Shown here piece by piece: positions 12,383-24,173 of a stretch of 64,000 nucleotides of DNA. This DNA is from Melanocharis versteri. Taxonomy: Eukaryota > Chordata > Aves > Passeriformes > Melanocharitidae. The translations under genes were made by a program, and so were the position numbers. Where the stretch lies: the NCBI GenBank assembly GCA_013397845.1, contig VZTG01002324.1, positions 462,271-526,270 on the forward strand, in the 5' to 3' direction. The notes under the pieces are model-generated. The model ran no database searches, was not told the origin of the DNA, and saw nothing but the letters and a program-made list of their open reading frames with translations. The first letter of the stretch is position 1, and the number at the start of each line of letters is the position of its first letter.

Positions 12383-14352
12383 TCTACATCATCTTCTCCA
12401 ATAATTTCATATTTTTATCCAAATACTTTCTAATCTTTTAGTATTTATGTGGTATTTTTATTTCTTGTTCTGCATACAGTTCCTCTGGTATCACATGCAA
12501 TAGTCTATTCACTGTCACTTCAAAATACAATGTGAACTTGATAACAGATGTCTGCTGCTCAGATTTTCTTCTTTGACAGGGTTCAGCATTAAGCAATGTA
12601 ATACATATTACTGTAATGTTAAAATTGTACGTATTGTATGGCATTCAGAACCCCCAATTCTCAAGGAACAGGGCAAGCCTGTTTAAAAAATTTTAATATT
12701 TAAATTTATACCCACTGACACATAATCCTGCAGTGGTCTCTAGAACATGTCAAACAATAATCAGTTTATATAGCTGAACATAATCACGCATAATTTTTGC
12801 CATAATCAACAGAATAAAAGCAATTGCATATAAATATATGCAAAAATAACCTGTGCAAGTTATAAACAAAAATAAAATGTTTTCAAGCCATTTGTATGTA
12901 TAATCCATTTGATGTCTCAGCATTTTTCTTGTACTCAATCAGAACCAAAAAAGCCTCAGCAGACATTTCTCAGAAATATCTAAATCTGCCTTTTACTGGG
13001 ATTGATTATTGCTTATGTACAGGAATACATACACCTACAAACCCAGCCCCGTTGTGCAGGTTCCAGCACAGAAGCAACCTGAGGGTGGCTTTCCAACCTC
13101 TGGAATTTAAATGCCTCTCTCTGTGGAGACTCAGAACAAGATGAGAACTCTAACTGAAGATTAAAGTGGAGCACAAGCCTCGCACACAGAGACATCACTT
13201 ATTCATGAGCACTTACATATGTGATGCTGTAAGCCGGCAGAGCGAGTGCGTTTTACCGCACCAACCCTACGTTAGTAGAGCTTCGTTTCTCTTATTCCTT
13301 AAGAGTCATACACTGAATCCCACTTTTTAAAGAGGTAATTTGCATATAGTCTAATTGTCCTCTTTAAATAGTAAGCCTTTTACGGGGTAACATTGACTAA
13401 CATTGCCCATTTTAAGGGACTGTTTTTCCACTGTGGAGGCAGCGATTTACACAAACAGCAGTCACTGGCTTTTATTTAACACAAGAGCATATTAAGAGAA
13501 AAGCAACAGGAAATAGAATGTAAAGTTCTACTTGGAGGCGGTAGTAAAGCTGACAGTATACTAGAAATGACTAATCAGTACATAAGAGATTCAAGGTTGC
13601 CAGCAATTAATTCTAACAGCAACTGAGCATATTAAGGGGTCTCGGTCAAATCCTAAGAGTTTTGAAAAAATTTAACTTAATCTTTGCCTTCCACTGAGAG
13701 CTGGCCAGGGTCCAGATCATCATGGTATGGGGAGAATACAAAATCCCCTTGCACTATGTTTTATAACTTATAAAGCATATGCTAGACACCTATGGGAAAA
13801 AAAAAAAAACGAAAAAAACCTACAGAGCATATTTTTTTTCTTCATGGAAGGAGCACCTGTTCTTCTTGTCACCCCATTTTTCAGCTGGTTTAGCTCCTCC
13901 TTGTCTTAGTCATTCTCTTAGGTACTGGCAAACTCAAGATGTCAAACATCACTTTAATTTTGTCATGCTAGCATATTTGCAGCTATGTTCCTGTCACTTT
14001 TGAATTCCAGCTTTCAATCAGAAACACTTCTGATTACTTCCCAGCAGCATAATTTTACAGGCTCAGTAAGAAACCTAATTCTACACCAAAATGATAGTAC
14101 ACAGCATTTCTCAGAGGATTATCATTTTATCTGGCTTCAGTGGCAAATGTAGATACTCACATATCTTGTGTTCAAGATTATGTTATGAAGGCAAATTAAT
14201 TCGAGTGATGGCACACAATATTTCAGTTTTAACTTGTGAGTAGAACCTAAGCGACTCCATCAGCGCCCTTCTTTTAGTGCACTGAAATGAGAAGAGCTAC
14301 AGAGACTCTTCCATTGGCCACAGGACAGCTAGAAATGACTGCTGACCTTTAC
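12383..14352. other. Unique non-coding sequence with a small CpG cluster
   Basis: No gene is supported. At 13235-13285 six CpG dinucleotides fall within about 50 bp of otherwise CpG-poor DNA, followed at 13338-13345 by a perfect octamer motif (atttgcat). This could be a regulatory patch, but nothing beyond motif content supports it. An A-rich patch lies at about 13797-13820. Confidence 0.5.
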
Positions 14353-14497
14353 CACAGAATCACAGAATATTTTGAGTTGGAAGCGACCTTAAAGAACATC
14401 CAATTCCAACCCCACTGCTGTGAGTGGGGACACATTCCACTAGACCAGCTTGGTCAAAGCCCCAACCAACTTGGCCTTGAACACTTACAGGGATGAG
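14353..14497 (-). mobile_element. CR1 LINE 3' end, antisense to + strand
   Basis: On the + strand it opens with 'cacagaatcacagaat', the reverse complement of the CR1 terminal repeats. It continues with 'gttggaagcgacctt', 'aagaacatccaattccaacc' and 'ttccactagaccagc', ending near 'cttgaacacttacaggg'. These are the usual CR1 3' blocks in antisense. About 145 bp remain. Frames through it have no meaning as host protein. Confidence 0.9.
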
Positions 14498-15344
14498 ATT
14501 ATTCCTTAGTTTAATATATTATAAAAATGTCTTCACCTCAATGTCTTTAGCTTTAAAGAATAAAAAAATGTCTTTGTCTCAGCATTTTTAAGGTTGTGTG
14601 ATCATCTGACAACGAAAGAAAGGAAAGCAATGATCTCCATTGTGCCCAGACATGCTGCTTCCATTTGTTGCTCCTTTCCCTGTTCCTTTCTATTTGTTCT
14701 CCAAATCCATCACTGGCTTTTTTCCTCACAGGCTGGCTGTGGAGCTGTCTGCTCAGGAGCCTTTATGACCATCAAGCACTGCTATCTGAATTTCTTCACT
14801 TTCCTCAACAAGAACTTCATGCCTTGCTCCTCAAAACCCAAAGAGATCTTTAACATAATATACCAGCTCTCAGTAAAAGAAATGAAAAGGACCTTTGTGG
14901 ATAAACAAGACATTATATATTTTATTCCAAGCATTATTATTCCTTCCTAATTCCTTCTAGAACTCACATGGAATAGTAATTTATATGAGAAAGGGGTTTT
15001 GTTGTTGTTTTTTTTTAAAGTTTTTTGCTCTGTTGGTTTTGGGGTTTTCTTTTCATGAAATACCTTTCTGGATATAAAGAAGAGGATAGGTTTTCCTATT
15101 GTCTTTCCGTATAAAGTGTCAATTGCTTGCAAATTTTGGTGTCTCCATACTGTTAGAAGCACTAGGTGCTGAGTGCCCTTTTTACTAGACCTAGCATCCT
15201 TAATTTACTCAATCCTACCTTCTAGACACTTTCTTTGAGTAATTTTCTTTCTCTTCCTCTATTCTATAGGCTCTGTTCAGTTAACTTGGGTCATTCCAGT
15301 TCTCCAAAGGGGAGCACAGTGAAATCACAGATGCTGGACAGGAC
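14498..15344. other. Unique non-coding sequence
   Basis: A 118-codon + frame (14594-14950) is open here. It shows no domain, no recognisable similarity and no codon pattern that I would trust, so I leave it uncalled. T-rich patches occur at about 14996-15018. Nothing else is seen. Confidence 0.5.
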
Positions 15345-15480
15345 CTAGAATACCTTGGGTTGGCAGGAACCTTGGCAGTCTCCAGTCCCATCTGCTGCTT
15401 AAAGCACTGTATCAGAATGGAATAAGACTGTGTGCTCACTCAGGTTCTCTAATCTGAGCACCCCGGGTAAAACTGATGAG
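15345..15480 (-). mobile_element. Probable old, diverged CR1 fragment
   Basis: The + strand reads 'gaataccttgggttggcagg' then 'aaccttggcagtctccagtc' and a 'ctgctgcttaaagcactgt' segment. This resembles the CR1 antisense pattern (ttggaaGGGACCT..gtctagtCCaacc..tgctcaaagcag) with many changes. It is far more diverged than the other copies and its ends cannot be fixed. It could instead be a chance match over the short 'gggttgg..accttgg' core. Confidence 0.45.
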
Positions 15481-16995
15481 GCCCAGTGAGTTTGCCAGCA
15501 CCTGACTCAAGTTTCTGGTAACTTGTTTCTAATTACAGCTTTAGACTTTTCTCCTTATAATCAACAGTATCTGCACTAACTAGGTACATTTATAGTGGGA
15601 ACCAAAAACCAGATAATCAGCTTCCCTTGGCATTGCTTTCTGATAATTTTCTCAACTACTGGGCCAACATTTTCTTTCATTTTCTTCTAATAGCAATAGA
15701 GGGTGCTTGCTGTTAATCCTGGTATCTTTTGGGATCTGCAGTTTCTGTATGACTTTATTTTTCTTATTTAAATGAAAGTTGCAGATTTTATATTTCCTAT
15801 GTGCCCATTCATACAAATGTAAGCTAAAAAACCAAAATGCGTTTATTTTTTCCATATATTCTCTATTTTCCAGATCTGTAGTTATCTGCAGAACTGTGGA
15901 TGAAAGAATTTATCAAGTAAGCATACAGTGAAAAGTCTAAGAGGAATGTTTGATATATCAAAAAATAAAAATCAGTTTTCTCTTTCTTATTCTTTCTCTG
16001 ACTGCAAAATGGAATACACATTAATTTGTTACAATCTAATTTATTTTCTTTTTAAATTATAATCAGGTTCCAGGGTTAGTTTTTTCATAGTATATATTTG
16101 AAAAATAAAATAATTCACAACTCCAATTTCTCTTTATCTTATTATATTGATAGTGGAGAGATGGGGCTGCTCAAGCATTACAAAGTCATTTTATGTTATT
16201 TTGCTGAGGTTATTGCTGTTTTATTATTAAATGATTTCTTCTACTGGGTTTTCTTAAATATGATGATTCATATCCTTAATACATTAAAGGATCACTGTAG
16301 AGAAATATCTGACCAGAGCCATTGGATTGAATTATATATGAATAGATGAAGACAGAGCTTAAGTACACAGAAGAGAGTCAATCCACAGCATAAGTACAAA
16401 GAAAATTTAAAAAAATAATAGTCTTAAGGATATTAGAGATCTCCGGTCTTATTTTCCTAAGCTATAGTGATTCTAGGTCATACTAAAATTGCAAAATAGT
16501 AATAAAAAATGCCTTGTTATACTTAGATGTAAACATCAACATTTTAGAAACATCTAAAATGTAAAATATACAGGGTTTTGCAATACTGGTAAAAAACAGG
16601 AGCAAAATCTAATTGAGGCCACTTCACAGGTTGCAAGAGAAATATCTGTCCAAATAGTTTTCCATTTCTCTCCCTTTTTTCAGTTAAAGGACCTTTTATT
16701 TTCTGAAACCAGCAGGCAAGCCACTTCTTGTCAGACAGAAAAGCATTTAAAGATTGTGTTTCCAGCCATGTAAAACCAACAACAGCATCAAGCATCAAAG
16801 ATGGAGAGCTTTATTAGTGTTATTACTAAAGAGCATAGGACTTGGATGGAGATGGTGAAGAGGACATAACCAGCAATTGTGGGAAATAAAAGAATTATTA
16901 CCTCCCACTGAAATGCAAACAGGGCTGGACCACTGAGAGAAGGGAAGATTGAAACTTCCACCAGACTAAGCAATCAGGCTCAAACCTTGCAGTTC
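15481..16995. other. Unique AT-rich non-coding sequence
   Basis: No gene, RNA or recognisable repeat. All open frames are under 85 codons and lack familiar motifs. Confidence 0.6.
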
Positions 16996-17390
16996 ATAGA
17001 ATCATAGAATCACAGAAGGGTTTGGGTTGGAAGGGACCTTAAAGACCATTTAGTTCCAGCTTCCCTGCCATGGACAGGGACACCTCCCACGAGAACAGTT
17101 TGCTCAGAGCTCCATCCAGCCTGGCTTTAAACGCTTTCTCGGATGGGGCAACCACAACTTCTCTGGGCAAGTGCCTCACCATTCTCCCAGCACAGGTCAG
17201 TAGTTCCCAGGGTCCTCCTTTCCACCCTTTTTTAAGTATGGGTACAATGTTTCCCCTTTTCCAGTCACCTGGGACTTCACTTGACTGCCATGACTTTTAA
17301 AATATCACAGAAAGTGGATTGGCAACTACATTTTCCAATTCCCTCAGGACTCTGGAATGCCTCTCACCTGGTCCCATAGATCTATGTTCG
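16996..17390 (-). mobile_element. Internally deleted CR1 LINE (3' end joined to RT segment)
   Basis: The + strand starts with three CR1 terminal repeats in antisense (tagaatcatagaatcacag), then 'gggttggaagggacctt', 'agggacacctcccacgagaa' and on to about 17195. That is the normal CR1 3' region. The next block, 17196-17390, is not what normally lies beside it. Read on the minus strand it encodes an early part of the CR1 reverse transcriptase, including residues GDWKRGNIVPILKKG. In an intact CR1 these two parts are separated by more than a kilobase of ORF2, so this copy has lost the middle, either before or after insertion. Two separate insertions meeting end to end are an alternative. Confidence 0.8.
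17198..17385 (-). pseudogene. CR1 ORF2 reverse-transcriptase remnant
   Basis: On the minus strand the segment reads as roughly 60 residues of the N-terminal reverse-transcriptase region of CR1 ORF2: an RVLREL block, a KSWQS block, then EVPGDWKRGNIVPILKKG. The expected downstream EDPGNYRPVSLTS stretch is lost to a frame change (it reads GGPWELLT). A TAA stop interrupts the frame just before KSWQS. It cannot make a functional enzyme. It belongs to the internally deleted CR1 described with it. Confidence 0.75.
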
Positions 17391-18359
17391 TCTTCCCTTT
17401 TACAGTATTGAATGCACAAATCAAGAGGATGGAAGAAGAAATTAATAGGCACCAGTGTTCCGTGCAAATATTTTTTAAAGTATATGTGAACGTCCTGGGT
17501 TCTTTACCAAAGCGTATTGCAATACTGAGTAGGAAATTAGCTATTTGAGGGTAAATCTTCTCATCAAAACTCTTTTTAAAGTTAATATTTTTCAGCATCT
17601 ATTATTCAAGTTTATATATACTAAGTTTTAAACTGCATAGTGCTTGGTCAGACAAGACAAGAATTATTTCAGTTCCTTTGAGACAAATATGTTTCTTAAG
17701 GGACCTCTTCCTCTACATAAGTTTGTGTGATTGCAACAAAAAGGATCCACAAAAATAAGAAGAACCAGTATTTTATAACTTGCAGCAGAGTACTTGTGGT
17801 TCATCATTTCTGAAAACCTGGAACTGATAATAAGGCAATTTGATGTCTGAAAACAAAAGGGTAAATAAATGATGTGTATAGAAAACCATGTGAAAAAGTC
17901 AGATACTGCAAATGTCTAATCACATGGTTTTGGCAGGAGGTTAGGAATGTAAATAGGAGTTAAGAACCCCTGCTGAACCTGGAGCATGGTTAACTTTATA
18001 TACTTGAGTAATACTTAAATCGATGGGAATTCAATATAACATTAAGTAATCTTATATTTAAAGGAATAAAGCTGAGATTATTCTTCTCGGTTATGTGCAG
18101 TTACTTACACATCATTCAATATCCTTTTATTTTCATATAATTTAAATTCACATTTCAGTTTTCCTTATGGTTTGCTGAACTGCATAAATGTTTGGCTTCT
18201 TGATATTTTGCAAATAATGAGGTCCATTGGTACATTCTTGTAACTCATAAAATACCAGCAAACTCCACATTTATTCAGCACAATATATCCTCTGGATTCT
18301 GAGTTGCTAAATGAAAGAAATTTGATCCTAATGATATTTGAAAATAATGAGATCACTCA

Positions 18360-18645
18360 GTAGTATCACTTAATTATAATAAGTAGAAGTATTTGTTTGA
18401 CATGTCACACTATTATTTTTATAGTGATATAAATCCATCTTATTTTACCAATTCATTTATAATGGTATGGTCATAATATAAATAAATAACTCCCATATCA
18501 AAATGCATATATTTATTAACATATTTTTATTGCTCATTTTTTAATGAATAAAATATTGTTGCTGTGTTTGACTATTTTATATTCACGTATATTAATATTA
18601 TATTTTTACATATACTAATTACAGTCATATATAAATAAATGCAAA
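18360..18645. other. Very AT-rich zone
   Basis: Nearly 290 bp dominated by A and T with recurrent ATATTTATT, AATAAATAA and TTAATATTA words and very few G or C. It has no simple repeat unit. Such sequence is typical of matrix-attachment or easily unwound DNA, but composition is the only evidence. Confidence 0.55.
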
Positions 18646-18860
18646 AAATCTCCATCCTGTTATGAGAAAGGAGAAAAAGCCTCACTGTTTTTATCCTAGT
18701 CAGACTAAGTAAGGGTGTCCAGGGTTCTGAATACTAAACAAGAAATAAAGGCTTCAGGTAAATTCAGGTTTCGAAGCCTGAAATCAGCTGCCTCTAGACC
18801 AGTATAATCTCTGGGTGATATTTTTGGTAATTAATCTCTGGTAACTAAGAAATATACCAA

Positions 18861-18880
18861 GCTTTTCATATATGAAAAGC
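18861..18880. repeat. Perfect 20-bp palindrome
   Basis: The 20 bases gcttttcatatatgaaaagc equal their own reverse complement, with no spacer. The flanking bases (A on both sides) do not extend it. It could form a small cruciform or be a dimeric binding site; no function is shown. Confidence 0.95.
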
Positions 18881-19076
18881 AAAACCATTGTCACAGCTAC
18901 TTTAATTTGAGAAAGTTGGATAGAAATAAAGTTCTTCCAGCTTTAAGGCTGCCACAGAGCTCTAGTTTGAAGAGTCCTACAGACTGAATCATTGATATTG
19001 AGAACCTCTTCAAAGCACCCTTGAAACTGAAGAAAAAAGTCTGATCTGTTTGCTATTGATAAGTGCTGTTTTTCAT

Positions 19077-19094
19077 ATATGTGTGTGTGTGTGT
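19077..19094. repeat. Short (TG)n microsatellite
   Basis: About nine uninterrupted dinucleotide units (tatgtgtgtgtgtgtgtg), preceded by a short AT-alternating lead-in. An ordinary short microsatellite. Confidence 0.85.
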
Positions 19095-22000
19095 TTACCC
19101 TCAATTTTATTTTCTTATTTTCTGTACAAAACTTTGACACATGACAAGCCAGGCTGTTTCACAAACACTGCATCTGTAGACAAAGGAAACAATAAAGGAA
19201 ATTAAATGGCACAGTTGTAGCACGACATTAAATTCTCTTTTAACTTACAGCTTTCAATTTTACACTTATAAAAAAATGCAAATCTATATTCTCATACGGA
19301 AAGATGCAATGGGTACGCAGATTGTGACACATATTTCAGATGTGAAGTTTCTTGCAGCAGAATATGTTCCTTTAGTAGTCTATACAACTTTTACCAGATT
19401 TAGTCTGGGCAGACATGGTTGTCTAAAGTTACCCTTTTCCCCCCAAATCATCCTCTTAGCCAATCAAAAAATAACTATGTTTTCTGTCACTTTGAAGTTT
19501 TCAAAATCTTACACTGAATCTTATGGTACAGAAACATACCAAGGAAGGTGATACACTGCTTTTCCAAGGAAGAAAATTTACATTTGTAATTATAGGTTTT
19601 GACTACTTTTGCCTCTAAAATGTCATAGGTAAGTGAGAAATGACATTTTAGTCTATTCCAAAACATTAATGATTTAGTGCACCAGAAGGCTGCTAGTGAT
19701 GTTTGAGCTTGTCCTAGGCATAAAGTGGACAATCTGTAACAGCTATGGCATTATAATAGCAAATATATCTGCATTTGCACTCAAACATAAAGCATGTATT
19801 AACTTCTCTAACAGTTAATTAAGATAGTATCATTATGACCCACTAACCTTTGGTATACCTGATAGTGTTAAAAAAGAATGTTATCAAGGCTGCATCAGAG
19901 ACTTGTTTTTGTAGCCTTTGGGTAGAAAATAATAGCAGATTGATGTGGTTTTACTATGGATTTTAAACCCCACATATCGAGGAGGTGCTACCCATAGGAG
20001 ATCTACAGTGTTAGCAGTCTCAGAATGATTAAAGCAATGATCTGATTTTTATTTAGTGCAATGATACTGATTCTTTATGTGTCTTAGGCAGTACCATCCT
20101 TTCAGTTGCAACACAGCTTTAATTCTGAACTCACAGTTTTAATCTTTCACCCAAAAAGTTCAGCACTGCATCATCCAAGTGTAACTTCAAATGTCACAAC
20201 AATTAAAGGTATAGTCATCCCTATTGATTTTACTTTGACCTTTTTAAAGCAATTTGGGACAGACCAAGAAAAAAGCTATTAATTGTAATCCATAGTTATT
20301 CTCAGGTATTAACAAAACTACCTTACTGTAGTAAAGAGCCTCAAACATATTAAAAAAGTTTAGCCATCAGAACTAAATAAGTAATATATGGGAAAGAACT
20401 GATTTAACAGAAGTCAGCCCCAAAGCCCATTAATAATTACTGCCTCTAAATTTGTCTATAAACATTAAACCCAGTAAAATACCACTGTACAAACAGTATC
20501 AGAGAAGGTAAGCAAGAAGAATATCAAAAGGAAGTTCACATAATAGGAATATTTTTTCAAAAGTGTTTGTTAGTTTAGTTTTCAATATTACCACTTTCAA
20601 TGGTGACTCATAATATCAAATGCAGCAAAACACATATATGACAGAAAAATTAATATCATTTCAGGCTAATTGAATATCAACCTAGGAATCCAATAACAAA
20701 CTACAAATAACATTTGTCAAAATCATCACCTTTCGTAACTTTGAGTCAGGTTACCAGAGCACTACTTTTCACCTGATCTCATTTTTCTGTTACAATTATT
20801 GTTAATCTTAGAGAGGTGGGTTTTTTTTAATTTTTTGGTTCAGGATATTGTATTTTTGAAGCAAGGAAGAGCTACATGATATGGAATCTTGCCAGCTTCC
20901 GATTAACAATAAAAATGTTAAGAGTATTGGACTGCAATATAATGATAAGATTAAACTGTGGAACAGGTTTGATTATAAAAGACCTCATCTGAATAAAAGG
21001 TAATCCTGATGTAAAATGTTATATACTATGGCTGAGAAGAAATAATAAACCAACTTATGCATATACTAAAAGTTAAAATATTCAATTATATTTTAGAAGA
21101 CATTCTTATCAGTGAAACACACTTGCTCTACCAAAATAAAAGTTGCATAATTGGAAATGAAAAAGTTATAGCTGTGTCCTTCAACTTTTTCCAAGGTGCC
21201 TGTTGATTTTTTTCTGGAAGAACACTTATCTTATTTCAGGGAGAGGAAAAAGAAACCAGCTTTTATTTCATTTAGTTATTTTCCTCTTAGCTACACCATT
21301 CCTGTAAACATCTCCAGGATAAGTATCAAACTGGTAACCCATGGACCCACACAAACATTTGCTTATTCATTTTAGATATGGAAAAAATGCAGCAGACAGC
21401 TTTTCTTTACACATGCTCATACTGTACTTTTTGGTTTGATCAGTCAGCCTGTTTTGAAGGTGTGAGCTTTATGCTTCTGGTAAAATGTGGTTTCATGTAT
21501 CATGGTTGGTTTATTCAGGCTTTTATAGAAACATTGCTACCTCCTAATTCAGTTTCCAATACAAGCACAATGTATTAGCTTCTGCAGAATGATCAAATAC
21601 AGTGGCTATTTGAATTAGATAAAATCAAAACATTAAATTTGCTGAACGGTACAAATATTTGACTGACAATTTGTTTACTCATCTCAGATTCAGAAGAGGC
21701 TCTGTAAAACCCTTCTCAAACCTAGTACAAACTTTAGGGCTTAATCCCACTAATCCTGCAAAGCTGAAAAACATAAAAAATATCAATTTAGTTTTGCAGT
21801 GTGTCCTGTTGGTCATGCAGGTCAGCAGATTCAGGCTGTAGAAAACAAAGCGGTAGGTTAATGGGTCAAGCTGAAAGCTGAAATGCATTTTATTGTGTCC
21901 CAAGGATCTAACCAGGTAATTCCTCTTCAAGGGATTCGAAACAACCGAGGATCACGGAGGCTCAGAGGCATCATTGGTTGAGTGTATTGGTAACCCCATG

Positions 22001-23274
22001 CTGACACCTCCTCCCTCCTGTGACTGTTTACCTGGTACCAAATTAACAAATCCCTCTCATCAGTACTTTTTAATTCTGTTACATTAAGAATGTGTCCTGT
22101 TCCTCCTGCTTTTATGCTCAAGGTAGAAGTTCTTATTCTTTAGGAATCTAAGCTAAGAACATTGCAATGGACACAGTTATAATTCACTACCACCAGGTTT
22201 TCTGACACAGGTGAGCATACACAGACTTAAGCAAAAAAAAGCTCATTGAAGGAAATGCGAAGTTAGGAGCTGGGAGCTAAAAGTTCAGGGCCTAGTCCTG
22301 CTGAATAGACCATGAGAGCAAACCACTCGCTGCTGTGAACTTACATACAGACATTATCAGTTCCTAAGAAAGTAAGATGATTACATCCTATCAGATGAAT
22401 GCTAGGAGATACCATTATAAAAACCACAATGTTAATGAAAATATCTAATTTTATGGTCTGCTCCCACCACAATTTTCAGGACTTCAGAAAAATATTTTTG
22501 TTTCTACTCTAATTTTATTTAAGATATTGTATTGGAGGTTTTCGTTTAGATAATGTGCATACCCTCATATCTGAAATTAAAATATTCATAGATTTTCTAG
22601 ATCACTAGGGAAAGCAATCGTATTACATGCGGGTATGCTGTTGATCCTTTATAGATGTTTAAGCAGCACTCGGCATTTATTTTCCATTCTTCTTTCTGTA
22701 TCTAATGAGGAATTCTTTAGTGTATTTCACAGTGAAATGCAGCAGAATACAGAGAATACTGAAAATAGAGAAATGCAGAGAATACTCTTCATTCTGTCTC
22801 CAGTTTACTCTTCTAGACATGCTATTTTACATGAAATAACCCAGATATGACTGCAGCTTTCTTTCTCCATGGACAATTGGCACTGTTCTGGTTCAACAAC
22901 AGTCAGTTTCTATGTAATGCTATACTGGTTCTGTTACTACTAACTAAGCAGAAGTAAAATAAACTTTAATGTTCTTTTGAGGAGGCAGAACAGGATGTGT
23001 ATGACATTCCGTTTTGTCCACGTGTATAAATGCACAAAGACAGGTACTATTTGTTTAAAAAAAAAGACAACTAAAGGTTAGGCAGACCTTGATTTTGGAA
23101 GAATGTTCTTCATAAAGACTTCGATGCATAACTTCACGGTTAACTGAAAATATGCTAATACAGCATCTTTACAGGTTATTGTTACATGGCTTGCAAAAGT
23201 CTAAAGCTATTCCAAATGTCAACATAAATGCTAGGAATCCCTTCAGGCTAGGAAAAGCCCACTGAGTCTGGGCT

Positions 23275-23347
23275 CATTTCATTACATTTCACTTCATTTC
23301 ATTTCATTTCATTTCATTTCATTTCATTTCATTTCATTTCATCTCAT
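23275..23347. repeat. (TTTCA)n / (ATTTC)n pentanucleotide microsatellite
   Basis: Ten uninterrupted pentamers occupy 23293-23342 (read as TTCAT, equivalently TTTCA or ATTTC). Imperfect units lie on both sides (attacatttc and cacttc before; atctcatc after). It sits about 130 bp upstream of the sense-5' edge of the long CR1 copy. It is likely length-polymorphic. Confidence 0.95.
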
Positions 23348-23476
23348 CAGACTTCACTCAAAGTAACTAAAAACATAAATTTAACTTTCAGATGTAAAAA
23401 AAATATTTTCATTTTATCAACTGTCAGCTGAATTTTGTATTATTTTCCTTACTTGCCAGACTATGTAGCACTAAAG

Positions 23477-24173
23477 ACTTGGGGAAGAGCTGCTGGAAAG
23501 CTGCCCAGTGGAAAAGGATCTCGGGCTGCTGGTTGACAGTGGCTGAACATGAGCCAGCATATGTCCAGGTGGCCAAGAAGGCCAATGGTATCCTGGGCCT
23601 GTATCAGGAACAGTGTGGCCAGCAGGACCAGGGCAGTGACCATCCTTGTGTACTTAGCACTGGGGAAGCCACACCACTTTTGGGCTTCTCACTACAAAAG
23701 GGACATTGAGGTGCAGGAACACGTCCAGAGAAGGGCAATGGAGCTGGTAAAGGGTCTGGAGCACAAGTTTTATGAGGAGGGAATTGAAAGAGCTGGGGCT
23801 GTTTAGCCTGGAACAAAGAGGGCTCAGGGAAGACTTCATCACTCTCTACAACTCCCTGAAAGGAGCACATAGGCTGGTGGGGATAGGGCTCTTCTCCCAG
23901 GCAACAAGTGAGAGAACGAAAAGAAACTACCTCAACTTGCAACAGGGGAAGTTTAGATTGGATGTTAAGAAAAATTTCTTCACCATAAGAGTTGTCAGGT
24001 GTTGGAACAGGCTGCCCTGGGAAGCGGTTAAGTCACCACCCCTGGAGGTATTTAAAAGGAGTGTAGATGTGGCACTCAGGGACGTGGTTTAGTGGTGACT
24101 CGGCAGTGTTGGGTTAATGGTTGGACTGGATGATCTTAGAGATCTTATCCAACCTAAATGATTCCATGATAAT
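23477..24173 (+). mobile_element. CR1 LINE, 5'-truncated, longest copy in the window
   Basis: About 700 bp of CR1 in sense orientation. It contains the C-terminal part of ORF2, then the short 3' UTR with 'ttggactggatgatctta' and a decayed terminal repeat (atgattccatgata) at 24158-24173. The left edge, near 'gacttggggaagagctgctg', lies inside ORF2, so the copy is 5'-truncated as usual. A 16-A run follows shortly after the 3' end (24189-24204); CR1 does not normally end in poly-A, so this is probably unrelated. The copy carries at least two frameshifts and is dead. Confidence 0.95.
23479..24092 (+). pseudogene. CR1 ORF2 C-terminal remnant, frameshifted
   Basis: CR1 ORF2 sequence is recognisable across three frames. 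Frame one (from 23479) gives an AKKANGILG block. From about 23600 the match moves to a second frame with RNSVASRTR, then YKRDIEVQEHVQRRA and VKGLEHKFYEE. From about 23780 it moves to a third frame, which stays open to 24092 and reads ELGLFSLEQ, ERTKRNYLNLQQGKFRLD, KNFFTIRVVRCWNRLP and EVFKRSVDVALRD, the usual C-terminus. The expected 'VRPHLEYCVQFW' region is shortened, apparently by a small in-frame deletion. The three pieces show at least two indels, so no full ORF2 product is possible. Confidence 0.9.

Larger units (their letters stand above)
17391..23274. other. Long unique AT-rich non-coding stretch
   Basis: Nearly 6 kb without a gene or a recognisable transposon. Seen within it: a very AT-rich zone at about 18360-18645, a perfect 20-bp palindrome at 18861-18880, a short TG run at 19077-19094, and a T/A-rich patch at 20819-20838. 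Open frames are at most about 90 codons and none is recognised. Confidence 0.6.
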
